Under the pieces are notes generated by a model. That model was not told the origin of the DNA. It was given only the letters and a program-made list of their open reading frames with translations, and made no database searches. From NCBI GenBank assembly GCA_035048495.1, contig CM068553.1, forward strand, positions 8,983,259-9,047,258: a DNA stretch of 64,000 nt, written 5' to 3'. The stretch comes from Euptelea pleiosperma (Eukaryota; Streptophyta; Magnoliopsida; Ranunculales; Eupteleaceae). This document shows, piece by piece, positions 11,743 through 24,400 of the stretch. How positions within the stretch are numbered: the first letter of the stretch is position 1; each line of letters begins with the position of its first letter. A program made the position numbers and the translations under genes.

Positions 11743-12400
11743 TGAATTATCTTCTTTTTTTTGATAGACAACTAATAGGTGAACGGTCGTGTGGCAACCC
11801 AAGTTTTGGCTTTAAAATAGTAATAGTATTAAGGTCCCACAAAGTCATGTCGGCCCCATGTGTTATGTGGTTTAATTATCATGCGGGCCTCACATACCAA
11901 GTGGGTCCCACATGTTATGTGATCAACATATTAGGTGGGCCCGCATGCTACTTGGCAATTGGCCCTTCACAAGTCAAAGTATTAAGGCCCAATGCGTCAT
12001 GTCGGCTCTACATGTTATATGGTTCAAGATAAGCGGGCTCTACATGCTAAGTGGGTTGGCAAAAAACAGAAAAAAACCCCACCCAAGGTGAGCCAGGTGG
12101 CCCAAGTTTTGCACGTGCAATAAACGTGATTGGGATTGGTTCGTAAAGGATGCCACCGAAAAAAAAATCCTTGGCGGTCGGTGCAAGGGAGCTATTTCGC
12201 TTTCCCGGCATTTCGATTTGCGTCTAAAACGGGGCCCTTTAGCACGCACGTGACAAAACTATTCCACTTGCGTTTCTTTTTGTTTCATCCAAGACTATGT
12301 TTACGACATTTCATTGGACAACACTACCCTTCTGTAAAAAATTTATTCTTCACTTGAAAAGTTTAAACTCCGTTCTTTAGTGTTAAGGGTATTTTCGTCA
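11743..12400. other. Intergenic region upstream of the O-fucosyltransferase gene
   Basis: 11840-12060 holds a two-unit degenerate repeat (GTCATGTCGGCCCC / GTCATGTCGGCTCT, about 155 bp apart) with GGTGGGCCC-like motifs. CACGTG cores lie near 12113 and 12246. No gene is supported. Confidence 0.4.
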
Positions 12401-15400
12401 AATGAAATGTTAAAATATTGAAGTCGTGGAAGAAGCAAAAAGAGGAGTGGAAAGAGCACTTCCCAGTCTCTCCTAACTAAACTATTGAAGCTCTCAAATT
12501 TTTTCCTTCTTGTTTGCTCGGCTGAGGGCTTTCAGCGATGCGATCTCAAGACTTTATCTGCAGCTAAAAGGTTTGTTCTTCGATGTTTTCTCTCTTATAG
12601 GCTTCTGATCTTGATCTTTGTTGTTGTTTTTGTTTCCTGTAACCCTAGATCCTCTGTATCATCTGATCTCTTTCTTGGAATCTGTATTCTTAGATCCGTA
12701 CAGGTCGTTAGAGCTTGTTTTTTTAGTTGTGATTTGAGTTTAGTTCCGAATTTGATCTTATTCATATACGCTGTTATCTGTTAATGTTCATGAAATCTTC
12801 TGATTTGTTCTTCTATCTTCCTTTTGATTGTTATGGGGAAGGAGGGTTTTCATTAAGGGCGTGTTTGGTTACCAATTTCAAGTTTTCCGTTAGGTTTTTT
12901 TGGGGGGATGTTAATTGGAAAAAAGCGCTCAACTTTGTCTTCATTCCCTAGAATCATGGCTTACCCAAATGCCATTAATTTGGATCCTTTATAAATTGGC
13001 AATAAAAATTTTTACCAAAATTCCCCTGAAAAGATTTTCCTTTTCCCCTTTCACGGTTACTTATCCAAACTGATGACGTTGCTGATGAAGGTCAGGTTCA
13101 TTGTGGAGTTCACTGGTTGATATTTGATGATCTGAATATTTAGTTGTTGGACATTATCATGAATGTTCCTGTTTGCAGCGGTTTTGTATAAAAGGCATGA
13201 TTTTTGTAGATTGATTTGGTGATTTTTGCAGTTTATGTGGATGTTTCTGTTCTTTGCTTAAGACTTTTCAGTTTAGAATCATTTCCTCTATCTGCTTTAG
13301 TTTTCTGTTTCCTGCGATTTGCTTCATGGAGATTGAGTTTTGTTTTATATCTTGTTAACATTGGAATTTGATTTTTCCTGCGTTTTTTGAGCTTCCCATA
13401 TTGGAATTTGATTTTCTAATCTCTTTCTCTCTCTGCTAATATCAGCATTTGTGTTGTTTCTTAATGCAGAAATTGGATTTGTATGTAGTCTTGGAAATTC
13501 TTGCTTTAAACTAAGATGATATTCAAATCTAAGATAAAATGGGCTGCACTTGGAGGACTCGTCTTATCTTTGCTGTCTTTGCTGGTGCACCTTCTTCTTG
13601 CTAAGTATTCGACTGTTGATTTAGTACAGTACAGTGCATTTACTGGTTTTCGTGAGGATTTTACTCTGAAATTTGAGAGACAGGTATGGTCCGATCTTAC
13701 AGTTGTATGTTGGTGGTTTTTTAGCTTCGTCTCTATGCTTCTCGAGCTTGCAATGCCTTTATTTTACTAACAATTGATGTGTTGCTTTTTTTTTTTCAAA
13801 ATATTATAGAGCACTATATATAGAAAGTTATGGGGGAACGTGAAGCCTCTCAAGTCGTTGCAACCGTACGCAAATCCTAGAAGCAGATATCCTGGTAATG
13901 CTTGCCCAAAGTATCCATGCATGCATTTATTTGTTTGTTTTATCTTGTTCCATGGAAAACAAGTTCTTTCAGGTTTCCTTAGTCCAGCCAAATGTCAAAT
14001 GTGTAAAGTAGGAAAGCTTAGAATAAGATCCTTTTAATCCTGAAATATTAGTACCTTCTCGATTGGGAGCAGGGTACATGGTTTAAAGTATCGGCTGGTA
14101 ATGATAAGTAGCCTGATGTGTATCTGTATCGATAAAATAAAAGCCTCAGTATTGAAGGCGAGTGATCCATAAATATGCTGTGAAACCCAATTTACAGGGC
14201 ATTGGCTGTGGTTTATAAGTATTGTCTGCTACTGAGACATCTCGATCATATCGGTGATATGTGTTGGATGATACTGTGTGATATGATGTGAATAAATAAA
14301 AGGGGCAAAGAAGACCTATACAGCTCGTAAAGAGATGATAAACATGTAATTAGTTCATAAGTCGTTTGCTCGATACATGGTACACTAGTTTCATTACTCG
14401 ATCAATAATCTCATGACATGGTTCAGATATGAACACATCTAATAATAGTATATCAAAAGTTTGTAAATTTGATACATAAAATGATTAGACACTTTCTGTT
14501 AGCAGATGGTGTGTTCCCGCGCATGGGTTGTGTTGGCCTGACGACCTGTTGGTATAGTTGTTTCGCCTTTCCCCAACCGGTCAATCTTTTGGGGTAAATG
14601 GTTGTTTAACAGGGGATGGTATTAGAGACTTAAGGTCTGGGACGTCGCGGGTTCATGTCTCCAGCGGTGTGTATTCCCGCTGAGGGGGTGTGTATTCCCG
14701 TTGAGGGGGTGTGTTAGTGGATGGTGCGTTCCTGCGCATGAGTGTGTTGGCTAGACAACCCGTTGGTATACATAGTTGTTTCGCCTTTCCCCAACAGGTC
14801 GATCTTCTGGGGTAAATGGTTGTTTAACACTTTCTAGCTGATTTTTTTTTGTATGACATTTATAACCTTCATCTCATATTGTACGTGTGGCTCACTGACT
14901 CATCAACCAAACTATTCAATCAATAGACCAGCCCTTGGATGGATCATAGCTCAAAAATCTAACCGATCCTAACTTTGCATTATTTTGGAACAAGAAGATC
15001 ATGTTAATTAGTTTATGGGTGATCAGCCATATTTTGTTTGCACTAACATTTAACAACATGACTGCTTGGTAACACATCAAGTGGACGTCTATTTAAAAAA
15101 ATATTTTTCTTGTCAAATCTTTTTTCAATATGGACTAATACTTTTCTATTCTAATCCCTCTTTATAGGTTCCTGGTTCCATCACTTGGTGCTGCAACTCT
15201 TTACGCCCCTTGGGGCTCATATTATAATGCACCTTGTCTAGTAAGCTTGATCTTAAAATGGATCAATGTGGTTTTGTATGGGAGATAGCCCATCCAAGAA
15301 TTCCTTAAGCACAACATTCAAATTCTAGTAACAGTTCAAGTTCTAATGGGAATGAACTAGGACAAAGCACTCTTAACCATTCACATGTAAAGTAGAGCAC

Positions 15401-18400
15401 TTCCTTGGGTTTCTTCTACAAACTCAGTCGTCAAAAGAAAAGTCTATCGTCCTCTTTAAAATACTTGGCTATAGCTTCCTCTCGCGTTGGCTAAGAATCA
15501 CATTAATGGTATCCTTCCAAAATGGGTTAGTATTCAATCTCCCATCATGAAGTGCACCGGGATCATATTGCCATGGACAGCTTAATATCAAATGGCACGC
15601 ATTCATGGGGACAGCATTACAAAAATATCCCTGTAATTTTCCTCTACCAAAAATGAGATCGAGCCTTGTTTAGTAACCATTACTATATTGCTCGTCTTGA
15701 GCCACTCTATTTAGTGGTGTCTCAGCGCTTAATAGACTCAATATACCACACTGTATTCCCCGAAGTCCACCTTTCTCTGGTTCTCTAACCTTTATCCTGG
15801 GTTCGTTCTCTCCCAAGTCAGCACACTATGCTTCATCGTATTTTGGATATCGCTGGTAGTCTCTTTCATCATCAGCTTCATATTCTGCCTCTTTAGTGAG
15901 TTGGCAGCCCGATCCAATCTCCAATACAAACATTGGATCTGTGGCTTTTTCTCACCTATAGCACTTCATTTGGGCCTTGGTTTGCGATATCGACAACATC
16001 CTATTACTCGGACCAGTGCTTGCATTTCGTCTGTATCTTCTCCCATGTGCTGATTTTAGATTTATTCTTCTTCGTGCGCATTAATGGAAGTTGATCATAT
16101 CAGGCAGCCATCCATACCTACAACTGCATGCTGTGATCTTGTATCTTGTTGCACTCGAAGTCTGCTTTGGATTAAGATGACCGTATGGAAGTTTAGAATT
16201 TCAATGTTATTAAATCTATGTTGCATAGATTCTTCTAAATGAGTGAAGTACTTGTTTCAACACGTGTCGGTTTCTTTACCTCAACAGATTCTTGTGTGAC
16301 ACTTCTAGATTTCCTGAGTCTTTTTCCTCCCTGAAATGCCCCGTTACTGTAGGTTAATGAGTTTTACCCCTTTCCATGTAACACATGCCATTATATATAT
16401 ATATATATATATTGATAAGTAAAATCATCATTAATGACATTATATATATAATGACATGCTTTGTGACAAATGGTCATAGACCCCACTTGCCGATGAGTTA
16501 ATCTCCTCACCATGGAGACCATCCTCACATACGATCAGCACTTTCTGAAACTTTTAACTGTATCAAATGTGGAGTAAGTTAACGGTTTAGAATATTCAAT
16601 TTGTAATCCACTTTTCATAAGGCTATAAATGTCAGAATGGGCTGATTTTTTGTGAGGTTGATATTCATGCTGAGAAGAATATCCTCACAAAAAGTTGGCC
16701 CTTAACTCATCAACCTGTGGGCTCCATTACCATTTGTCATTTTATGTCACCAAAGCATTTGTCATTTTATCCAAAGTATATATGTGTGTGTGATCTTTTC
16801 ACCAGATATATGATACAATCCATTATATAACCTGACCATATAATTCATCACTGTTACTATCATGTAATATTAATATCATTATTTAGTATAGATGGCCAAA
16901 TCCATGAATCCTCTTTTCCAGGGTTCACCAAGTCTGATGCTTGGTAACCGTGTCGGATTCCAAAACTCAGGCGTATATCTATGCAACATGGTAGTTAGTA
17001 AAAAGATAAGAAATTATGTCAGATTAAAACTGGTCCAATTTTTTTTACAGATGTTTTTCTTCAGGAATCTTCAGTCTCCAAGCAAGTTTTAGTCATTCAT
17101 ACAAGTTTAGTTGAGCTGAAAAAACGAGCAAGATAAAGAAGGATTATGAGATTTATTTTGTTGGCTGACAACTAATGTTAAGGCTTGGTTTGGAATTTAG
17201 GATGTACAATATTGGAAAGAAATCATCTCAAGTAGAAAGAAATCGCTGGGTGATGTACAATAAATTTTATTTCAGTGGTGCCCGTATCTGGTTTTCTTAA
17301 ACTAGGGGAACGCCACGTGCGATGTACGTGCACCTTACAAGTGTCACTCTTAGAGATCACCGACCGTATCGATGTTTGGCCCATCCCTAGGTGGACCTAC
17401 ATGTAAAAAATCAGCCTGATTAGTATTTTTAAGGATTTGATTCGAGTGGTTTTTATTGGTTGATTTTTAACCGTAGATTTCGAGCATTATTTGGGGTATT
17501 CAGGTCCAAAGGTTTGAAATCACTAATCAGCCTGATAGTTGGTATATAAGTCCACATAGGGATGGGACAAACATCCATACGGTCAGTGATCTCTAAGAGT
17601 GTGCCACGTGGCTTATACTATGGTACCTCATGGAGGTCGGCCATACCCCCAACACACGTGACCCCAACCCAGGCTTTGGCTTCTAGGCAAGATTTTTGCT
17701 TTAGAGTAGAGTGGCCTTTAATTGTCACATGGGTGGCAACCCCGGTTGTTGCTTCATAATAGTATAGATTTCATTTTAGCTTTCCTCTTTATTTGTTCAC
17801 TCTCTTTTTCTTTTATACTTTTGGTATTTCAGCGCTTTGGAAGCTTTAATTATGCAGACCTAATGGATTACTTGCTTTGGTTGTTGCAGTTCCAAATGAG
17901 CGGAACAATGGTTTCATTTATGCTAAAATTTTTGGTGGATTTGAGAAGATAAGATCTTCGGTATGATCCTTCTCATCCTGAGTTTTTTTCTTAATTGTGG
18001 TTTCTATCAAGAGTTTGTAACATGTTTGTTAATTTGCTAGATTTGTGATCTTGTCACCATATCCAGGCTTCTAAACGCTACTCTTGTCATTCCAGAGATT
18101 CAAGAAAGTACTCGCTCAAAAGGCATCAGGTTTCTCTTGATAGTTTTTTTAGTTGATTCTTTGAATGTTGGTTTTTTATGTTAGAATCAAAAGCAAAGAT
18201 GAATCAAAGAAAATGTTAAAGCTTATAGTTGGTTCCTCTGCACTCTGATTTTTATTGTGCAGTTCCAACTTCAAAAGTTTTTCGTATCTTTACAATGAGG
18301 AGCAGTTCATAGCAGCTCTTACAAATGATGTAATCATTGTGAAGAGCCTGCCAAAAAGTTTGAAGGAGGCAAGAAAAAGGAACGAATTCCCTACCTTTAG

Positions 18401-21400
18401 GCCCAAAAGTTCAACTTCTCTGAGTTTTTATATCAGAGAAATCTTACCCAAGTTAAAGAAAGCAAAGGTTATTGGATTGGTGCTTACTGATGGAGGATGC
18501 CTACAGGTATTACAATATTCTCAAATTCATACAGTTGGGAGTAAAGTTTTCAAGTTAAACAAGCATCTACTTTCTGCTAACGATGATTTTCTGTTTCTTT
18601 TTTAAATAGAAAAGGTTCAAAGGGTAGTTCTTCATTGACACTACTGATAAATTATGACATGTCAACAGCATAGAGAACTTTAGGATGATTCACAACAGTC
18701 TATTTCAATGTTGATAGTTGTGTAATACCTTGAACATGTACGGTACTGATTACTGTCTCAACATCAATTCCGGTGCAATGTAGTTTAGTTGATTTTCAAT
18801 TGTTGCTTGGATTCTTATCCCTGAATGATTGAACTATCTTCTGTGTTTCTCGGGTGACTGTGCGTGTTAACTAGGGAGATAGAGTGTTTAATGGTTAATA
18901 GAATTATTAAAGTTGCTCTGTGTTATTACTTATCACATTAAGAGGCAGCCTACAAAAATCTATTTTACCACATTGGATATTGCTACTTTGTTTGGGTCAT
19001 TAATTTTATTATTAGACATTGAGTTGCTGATTTCTCATATCAAAAAATTACTGATTTCTCATTTCTTCTGGGGAGTCATCTTTGCACGCTTGTTGGTTTA
19101 TTTCTTTAAATTTTTGAGTGATATCCATTCTTGGTTACTCTATTGTTTTTCATAGTTTTCCCAGAGGCTGTATCTGATTTAATCAATGGTCCGATTTTCT
19201 TAGATAATTTGGTTCCTCAGGACATATGGTTTTCAAAGTGTCTCTTGGACCTTTGGCAGTGAAAGAGTTCAGGAGCAATACATTTTGTGGACCGAGGGAT
19301 AGGAGAACTATGTTTGGGCTCAACTTGCTCAAACTACATCCACTAGTCGTGGTGACCAATTTACTAGAATATTTCTTGATACAATTTTCCTCCCATATAA
19401 TTTTCCACCTGCAATACAAGCTACTGGAGTCTATAATTATAACTGATTACAGGTTTAGCATAAAGTCCTACCAATAATAGAATTCTAAAATACCAAGTTC
19501 CCTCAATCAGGGATTCTTTCAAGGTGGCAAATAAGGAAGATCCTTGCCAAAAATGGAGTCTTTTAGATAGGTGATACGGACATCAAAGCATCACATGAGT
19601 TCTACCAGTGGAAGACAAGGAAAAAGATTTTGAAGACCTCACATGCATGTGCATCATGAAGACTCCACATTGGAAAGATGCACGTGGGCTACGTAGGGAG
19701 TTTTTGAAGAGTTTTTATTTGTTTTCTAGGATTATTTTGATGTTTTTTAGAGTTTTTGATGTCTTTGGAATTAGCCCAAACTTAGGAGGCTCATTGTTAT
19801 TTTTGGTTAGTTGTTTTAAGTTATTTTTTTAATAGCCATTAGATTAGATGGATGGCTAATATTAGATTAGGATATTTTGACTTATTATATAAACTCTTTT
19901 AGTTGTATTATTTCATTAATGATGAAATATATTGAATTTTGCTATTGAGAATTCTCTTGTGGAGTGCTCTCTTCTTTCTTGGTGAGAATCCAAGCTTCTT
20001 TGGTGTGAATCCAAGCTACTCGATGCGAATCCGAAGGTAACTTTTTCTATCTCTATCTCTTTCTCCTCTCTTAGTCTCTTCTCTTTCTCCATCTTTGTTT
20101 TCTTTATTTTCCTATTCTTTTGATCAAATTTGACATAGAAAACACAACCATATCTCTTCTATCTCTAAACCATAACCATTGAACAAGACTGTGAATAGTG
20201 TTGTGTGAATAGTACTGCATGAAGAATGCCACGTGAATAATGACGTGAATAGTAACTTACACCAGTTCGTCCTACGGCACCCTAAACTCTCTCAAAAACC
20301 CTTACCACAACTCCCAGGCACTTCCAAATCCTTGCGGTAACCATAGGAATTCCTAACCCCATCATAACCACATTTTTCTTCCGAAACCCGGCTAAAATCT
20401 GATACTTGTCAAAAAGTCCCAAAACTTGCCAAAAACCTTCATGAACTTCTAAGAACTTATAATCTCTTGGAAAAAGGAAGCCATTCTAGATTTGTCTCAT
20501 CCCACTGATTCCCTAAACTTGTTGGAAGTTCCATCTTCCATTAGATCCTCGCCATTAAAGTAACGAGTCTAATATTGTGAGATTGTGTGAAGGCCTTGGA
20601 TTTTAATAAATTTATTTGCTTAATCTGATTATTTGCGTGTGATTAGCATAAAAATTTACTATTTCATTATTCTTAATAATTTTCTGTTAATCTCAGCCTT
20701 TAGTTTGACGCCATCACATTCGTCCTGCATCAATAGGCTCCAAGGTAATGATTTAATGTAGCACAGTAGTATCATACTTGTCCCAATTAGAAGGTCAGGT
20801 CAGGACTCAGCTGTAAGATCTTCCAAAAAATGGAGTCTCTTTTAGATAGCTCCAAGGTAACGATTTAATGTAGCACGGTAGTATCATACTTGTCCCAATT
20901 AGAAGGTCGGGTCAGGACTCAGCTGTAAGTTGGGACGCCTTGAGATTCGTGTCATGAGGGATACGTCTGCAGTCCAATGGACTGCTATTTCTGGTACTCA
21001 ATCTCCTTTACTGATTTGCTCCAAAGATCTCATTTGGCTTGAATATCTTGTCCTATGATGGGGCTGTCAGTGCAATCCATGCCTTCTAATAGTTATTCGT
21101 GAAAGCATATGGAATGAGATACCTTGGTCCAGGACAAGAGGCCACAAATAAACAACTCCTAATAAAGCAATAGTATACTATCATCGTATGCTTTTTGATG
21201 TTTTATAGAATAAAGAATTAAAAAGACCGTGCACTTCAGGATGAGGCTAAATTCTGGGACATTGTGGATTCCTTCTGAAGTGACTGTTTCGCTTAACACT
21301 CTTGCTTACAGGGACCAGTCATACTCTCCCATTCTTGACTGAAGGAGATGTCTTAACTGACACTAATGGATTGTTGAGGCACCGACCCGTAGAGGGCTTT

Positions 21401-24400
21401 GCTCTGATTGTCTAAAGGCCAAATTACAGCTATCCTGCTGTACATAAAAGGCATTTTGAAAACGAATCTTTAATAGGTACTATGAGTCTATACTTTGTGG
21501 TAAACTTGCAGATGTTGAACCTAATGACCAATAATGTGGACAAACTCTTCAATAGTATTTTACCTCACTTGACACTTTCACCTTCTCATTCGGATTGGTG
21601 GGGGACATTATGATTGTTGTATGGGCCAGTGAACCCTAATATCCTTTTTAAGTACCCAAGATCACATTTAGCACGGTGTTGGTCCTATCTCATATTTGCG
21701 GAGGTTTGTTTGGCTGCTTTTGGGTGTGTCCACCCTCTTTGGTTACCTTACAACATAAGCATGATTTGTTAATGAGAACTGTACGGCTGTTTTCTTTTAC
21801 TGTTAAATGGATATTACTACTTTTACTATTTCTATCTTTTCATATTATTAATTGGTAAATGAATGTTCAAGGTTTCCTCTAATCCTATGCGCATCTTCTT
21901 TTCAGTCCATCCTCCCACCAAGCATGGCCGAGTATCAGAGACTTAGATGCAGGGTGGCCTTCCATGCACTTCATTTCCGCCCAGAAATTCAGGTGCTTGG
22001 GCACCGGATGGTGGAGAGGTAAGAATTATGATTACTTGGTTTCCTTATTGACTATTATATGGTCTTAGTTCGTCATGTGTTGTTTATCCTACTAAAGTTG
22101 CACCTATGCTATGTGAATATCTTATCCCTAACAACTGGTACTCTGGTGGCTTGCAGTTGATTAATCACAGTTCTTTTTTGACAGGTTACGAGCTTGGGGC
22201 CAACCCTATCTAGCTTTTCATCCTGGTCTTATGAGAGACACGTTAGCGTATCATGGCTGTGCAGAGCTTTTTCAGGTTACTTTTAGAAACTCATAGTTTG
22301 TTATATATATATTTCTTTTATAAGTATGAACTTTATTACAAGAAAGCCAAAAGGATACAGAAGAGGCCTAAGAGGTCGAGATGACCTTCGGAAGGCAAAT
22401 ACGCCTACATTAGCGCCAAAAGAATAAAAAAAGGGAATTCGGAATTGGTTCATTTTATGTAGTTTGAGGGTGTCTATGCTGTGCAGTTTCACTTGAAGGA
22501 TAAATAGTGAATTGTCAGCCTATTCTTTGTAGCCTTTTATTGTTCTTCTGACTCCACTTTGCACCTTTATTCTTGTCTAGGATGTCCACACTGAACTTAT
22601 ACAGTACCGAAGGGCACAAATGATCAAACAAGGGATTGTTAATGAAGAACTAACCATTGATTCATATGCGCGAAGAGGAAATGGATCATGCCCTCTCATG
22701 CCTGAAGAGGTATACTAAGGGTTGCTGTTTCAGTTCCAGTTTGTATTTTCTTCATTGCTGTTGTAGTACTTTTGGTCCATACTGCATAAAGGGTATGACT
22801 GTGAACCAACCTTGATTTAACATATAATCATGCATTGAAATTAAGAATTCTGGTTTCTGCTCATAATTCCATGTTCTGTTCATTGTGGATTCTAGGAACA
22901 CTCCCTTCCGAGAAGCCTAGGAAATGGCTGCTTTTTCAATTGCATTAAAATTGACCCAGTACTACAAGGTTCAAATCATAGGGACCTCTCAGTATACTTT
23001 CTTGATTCTCAAGGAGAACAGAGGGTTCACGGCTCTAGCAAGCATTTACCATTTCTTAAACTTAAACAATGCCTTCATTGTTGTATAGAGCTTACTTACA
23101 GTAGAGCCAATGATGACACTGACTTGTTGGCTGAAGGTGTAAATAGGTGATCTTTGTACATAGAAAAAAGGCTCTTACTTGTTTCAGTTTCCTTTCCTTT
23201 ACTTAGAACTTCTCGGGTCAGTAAACCATTCAGCAAAGCCGTATCTCAACTTCAGGGTTGGGAGCACAAATCCTGTTCTGCAGTTCCACTCTATCTAGGG
23301 CCCTGTCTTCTATTGGAATGTATGTTTTCATATCTTTTCTGACTCCCTCTAGCTATTTCCTTTTTTGGACATCCGTTCATCTTTTTGTTATTATTTTGAC
23401 AACATTTCCAAAAATACCCCTGTAGTTTCCAACTTTCCATACTTATTTCCATACTACAAAAGGGCATTGTAGACTTTTAATACTATCATATCTCTACTTA
23501 TCTAGATTTATAGGTAGGAAACTTAAGAAGACACTTCTCAAGAGAAAAACTTTGATGTCCTCTCCCAAAGTTGCCATGGTGCACACTCTTTCGGGTCCAC
23601 TTATCCCATGAATGGTTGTCTCACCCCATAGTAGACCTGCACACCACAAATCAGCCTTATTGGTGATTTCCAGCCATAGGATTTTGAGTACCTCAAAAAA
23701 TGCTAGAATTTAATGGCTAAAAATTACCTGATGAAAATACTTGAATTCAGTGACCATAAATCACTTATCAGGCTAATTTTTGGTGTCAAGATCCACCAAG
23801 GGGTAGGCCGAATATTCATTTTGTCAAGGAGCTGTAAACAGTGCCCCATATCATTTTTCAAGGGTGAAACATCAAACTTATTTCTCCTTTGGGATCTTCC
23901 CTTGATCAGCACGTGCCACTCCACTGGTATAGTTAATGAATGAACTGATGCATGGTAATAAACTTAGCTTAGAAAAGCAGAAAAGAGTTTACGACGGCGA
24001 TGGAAGATCTAGATATCATGTTCCTGCTGGTCTCTAATCTTCCCTGACAATGGACAAATGATCCTCATGTAACCTTTCGGCCATTGGTCAATTTGTAGAA
24101 CATTTGCCATTGCCTGAAGTTGGAATTTGCAAATTTGAGCTGGTATTGTCAGTTTTGGAATGCCTATGATTGTAGTAGCTATTTTGGGTCAACCAGTAAA
24201 CTAGGATTTATATGTCATTGTCTAAGTTGTTTAAGGATATAAAAGTCTAATCCCTCCCTTTTTCTTCCCTTCCCCTCCCCTCCGAACACACTCAAAACAC
24301 AAAAAAGAAACACAAACCAGGGGGTAGTGAAATGAGTGGCAGCCTCCAATTTTATAAAAAAAACAAGCAGCTTTGTTGTATATGTTCTCAGCATGTTCAG

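Noticed and set aside
15160..16300. Possible decayed gag-like region in an intron
   Set aside because: No frame of useful length and no zinc-knuckle or protease motif could be read on either strand.
19608..19832. 74-codon plus-strand ORF
   Set aside because: Inside the solo LTR; no domain.
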